A stretch of 43,031 nucleotides of DNA from Anaerovibrio sp. RM50 (GTDB taxonomy: Bacteria; Bacillota; Negativicutes; Selenomonadales; Selenomonadaceae). The notes under the pieces are model-generated. The model did no database searches. It saw only the letters and a program-made list of their open reading frames with translations, and was not told the DNA's origin. This document shows positions 42,204 through 43,031 of this stretch, in pieces (position 1 is the first letter of the stretch; each line of letters opens with the position of its first letter). Location: the NCBI RefSeq assembly GCF_000622005.1, contig NZ_JHWV01000018.1, forward strand, positions 1-43,031. The letters are read 5' to 3'. The translations under genes and the position numbers were made by a program.

Positions 42204-42238
42204 AAAATAAAAAGAGTATCATCCGAAGGACGATACTC
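42204..42238 (-). terminator. Intrinsic terminator of the glycine riboswitch
   Basis: On the minus strand GAGTATC.TCC pairs with GGA.GATACTC around a TTCG tetraloop, followed by TTTTTATTTT and immediately by the GGAGG ribosome site. It is the probable expression platform. Confidence 0.85.
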
Positions 42239-42304
42239 CATAAAGACAAAATAAATAAACAACGCCGCATAACTTCTAGAACATTACTTGGCATGTGTTA
42301 CTCA

Positions 42305-42424
42305 TCATCACTGTCTTTTTGCCTGAGAGATTCAGCTTACACTTTAAATGTAAACCTTGCACCTTCGGCACCCAATTTAATGGGATTCTCCAGAGTACCC
42401 TCCATCACCAGTCTGCGTGGCATT
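42305..42424 (-). promoter_or_regulatory. Glycine riboswitch (single aptamer)
   Basis: On the minus strand the conserved glycine-aptamer blocks appear in order: CTCTGGAGA, then GGGTGCCGAAGGTGCAAG, then AATCTCTCAGGCAAAAAGACAG. These match the gcvT-type consensus (CTCTGGAGAG, CCGAAGGxGCAA, CTCTCAGGCAAAAGGACAG). Only one complete aptamer is present; sequence 5' of it (GCAGACTGGTGATGGAGGGT) may be the degenerate partner helix of a singlet type. Whether glycine turns the symporter on or off depends on whether the 3' strand of the aptamer competes with the terminator and cannot be settled here. Confidence 0.9.
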
Positions 42425-42462
42425 CTGATGACTTCTTCGGATTAATGTAGTTAACATAGAGT

Positions 42463-42491
42463 AATATACTACTGTTTATTGTTCGTGTCAA
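42463..42491 (-). promoter_or_regulatory. Promoter of the riboswitch-AGCS transcript
   Basis: On the minus strand a perfect TTGACA (42486-42491), a 17-base spacer and TATATT (42463-42468), starting transcription just 5' of the aptamer. Confidence 0.8.
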
Positions 42492-42536
42492 GCGGATATT
42501 TGTATATATGTTAGACAATCCCACTATTTATGCCAT

Positions 42537-42558
42537 AAGCCCTTATGTACCAGGGCTT
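42537..42558 (-). terminator. Hairpin after the YbjN-like gene
   Basis: AAGCCCT (42537-42543) pairs with AGGGCTT (42552-42558). No T-run follows on the minus strand, so this is a weak candidate. Confidence 0.35.
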
Positions 42559-42584
42559 GGAGCGCGTATCAGCAGTTTTAGAAA

Positions 42585-43028
42585 TCACCAGATTTCCTTC
42601 ATCCATTGTCTGTAGTTTTCTTCCAGGAACTTTATGATTAAATTAAACATGCCGTAGATTTCATCACCCAGAGTTGCAAAATCCTTCTCCTTGTCGCCGA
42701 TGGTCGTCATGCACACATCCATAATCAATGCGCCGTTACGATCGAAAAAGAGCTTAAACGGCTTGTAATTCATGTTCTGGGTATTGGTCATATAAAGAAG
42801 CTGTACATCTTTATCCTGTTTCAGGGCGTTGTTAAGAATCAAAACCCTTATCACGGTAAATGCCGAGTCATCCAATATAACCATAAGAGGAAGCTGCTGT
42901 CCCTCCACCTGAATGTGGGATTGGAAGGTCACCGTATTCTGCTCGTCATCAGGTACTTCCTCCACCTGAAATACCGTAACCTCCTTCTCCTTCAGATACT
43001 TTTTAAAAACTTTTGCCTTGGTATTCAT
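42585..43028 (-). CDS. YbjN-like small protein
   Basis: 147 residues, complete within the window (the ATG is three bases from the edge, so its ribosome site is not visible). No signal peptide or membrane segment. The strand pattern (VTVFQVEEVPDDEQNTVTF then QSHIQVEGQQLPLMVILDD, LLYMTNTQNMNYKPFKLFFD, and a C-terminal helix) resembles the YbjN / type III chaperone-like fold, whose members act as chaperones or sensors of unfolded proteins. The assignment is by pattern only, and the function is unknown. Confidence 0.55.
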   Translation of the reverse strand: MNTKAKVFKKYLKEKEVTVFQVEEVPDDEQNTVTFQSHIQVEGQQLPLMVILDDSAFTVIRVLILNNALKQDKDVQLLYMTNTQNMNYKPFKLFFDRNGALIMDVCMTTIGDKEKDFATLGDEIYGMFNLIIKFLEENYRQWMKEIW

Positions 43029-43031
43029 AAA

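Noticed and set aside
42191-42262. N-terminal extension of the AGCS symporter
   Set aside because: These codons translate the riboswitch terminator hairpin; GGAGG directly before 42190 sets the start.

Overview
The window reads as a chromosomal segment of an anaerobic Bacillota bacterium, most plausibly of the Negativicutes/Selenomonadales type. This is inferred from the anaerobe-type gene set (FucO-type Fe alcohol dehydrogenase, LarA-family racemase, ferredoxin-type DUF362 protein, class II fructose-bisphosphate aldolase, glycine-riboswitch-controlled Na+/amino-acid symporter), strong AGGAGG-like ribosome sites, several TTG/GTG starts and moderate GC. No rRNA, tRNA, CRISPR array or intact insertion sequence was seen.

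Layout. 1-300: a short, probably broken coding remnant. 0.3-4.2 kb: a secreted DUF4127-SGNH esterase fusion and a DUF362 iron-sulfur protein. 4.3-10.4 kb: an accessory-looking stretch with a DUF4143 ATPase, an AT-rich PcfJ/Sel1 protein and a Fic protein, with fucO in its middle. 10.4-15.2 kb: an AGCS symporter, a TetR-acyltransferase operon whose first gene looks leaderless, a 41-residue hydrophobic peptide gene with its own promoter and terminator, and an MgtC-family protein. 15.3-17.9 kb: a secreted Ltp-repeat protein and a LarA-family enzyme. 18-25 kb: a leftward cell-wall/DNA-repair/coenzyme cluster (L,D-transpeptidase, polA, mutM, coaE, lytic transglycosylase) ending in an Abi HEPN gene. 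25.1-29.3 kb: an amino-acid permease, a small acidic membrane protein, a probable stand-alone small RNA, a split chromate-transporter pair and murI. 29.4-34.3 kb: a tyrosine recombinase with a partner membrane protein, uraA, an RluA-type pseudouridine synthase and fba. 34.4-37.1 kb: a UvrD-type helicase with an internal DEDDh exonuclease. 37.2-40.6 kb: a membrane-anchored PepSY-like protein with a His/Gly-rich insert, divergent from an HK-RR two-component system whose sensor loop is also His/Gly-rich. 40.7-43.0 kb: a second AGCS symporter under a glycine riboswitch, and a YbjN-like protein.

How the parts work together. The most system-like unit is 37.2-40.6 kb. Both the kinase's extracytoplasmic domain and the divergent PepSY-like protein carry histidine/glycine-rich segments. 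Both facing promoters have the same GTTTA-type repeat boxes next to a TATACT -10, so the response regulator probably controls both transcripts, and an envelope metal or cationic-ligand response is a reasonable hypothesis. The 18-25 kb cluster couples peptidoglycan and DNA maintenance genes by short spacings and a TAATG overlap, with the abortive-infection-type gene as the distal cistron. The two AGCS symporters differ in control: the one at 40.8 kb has a -35/-10 promoter, a glycine aptamer and a UUCG-capped terminator, whereas the one at 10.5 kb shows no riboswitch.

Gene starts were adjusted by ribosome-binding-site position where the longest open frame ran upstream of the likely start. All family assignments are from reading the translated sequence and were not checked against databases.
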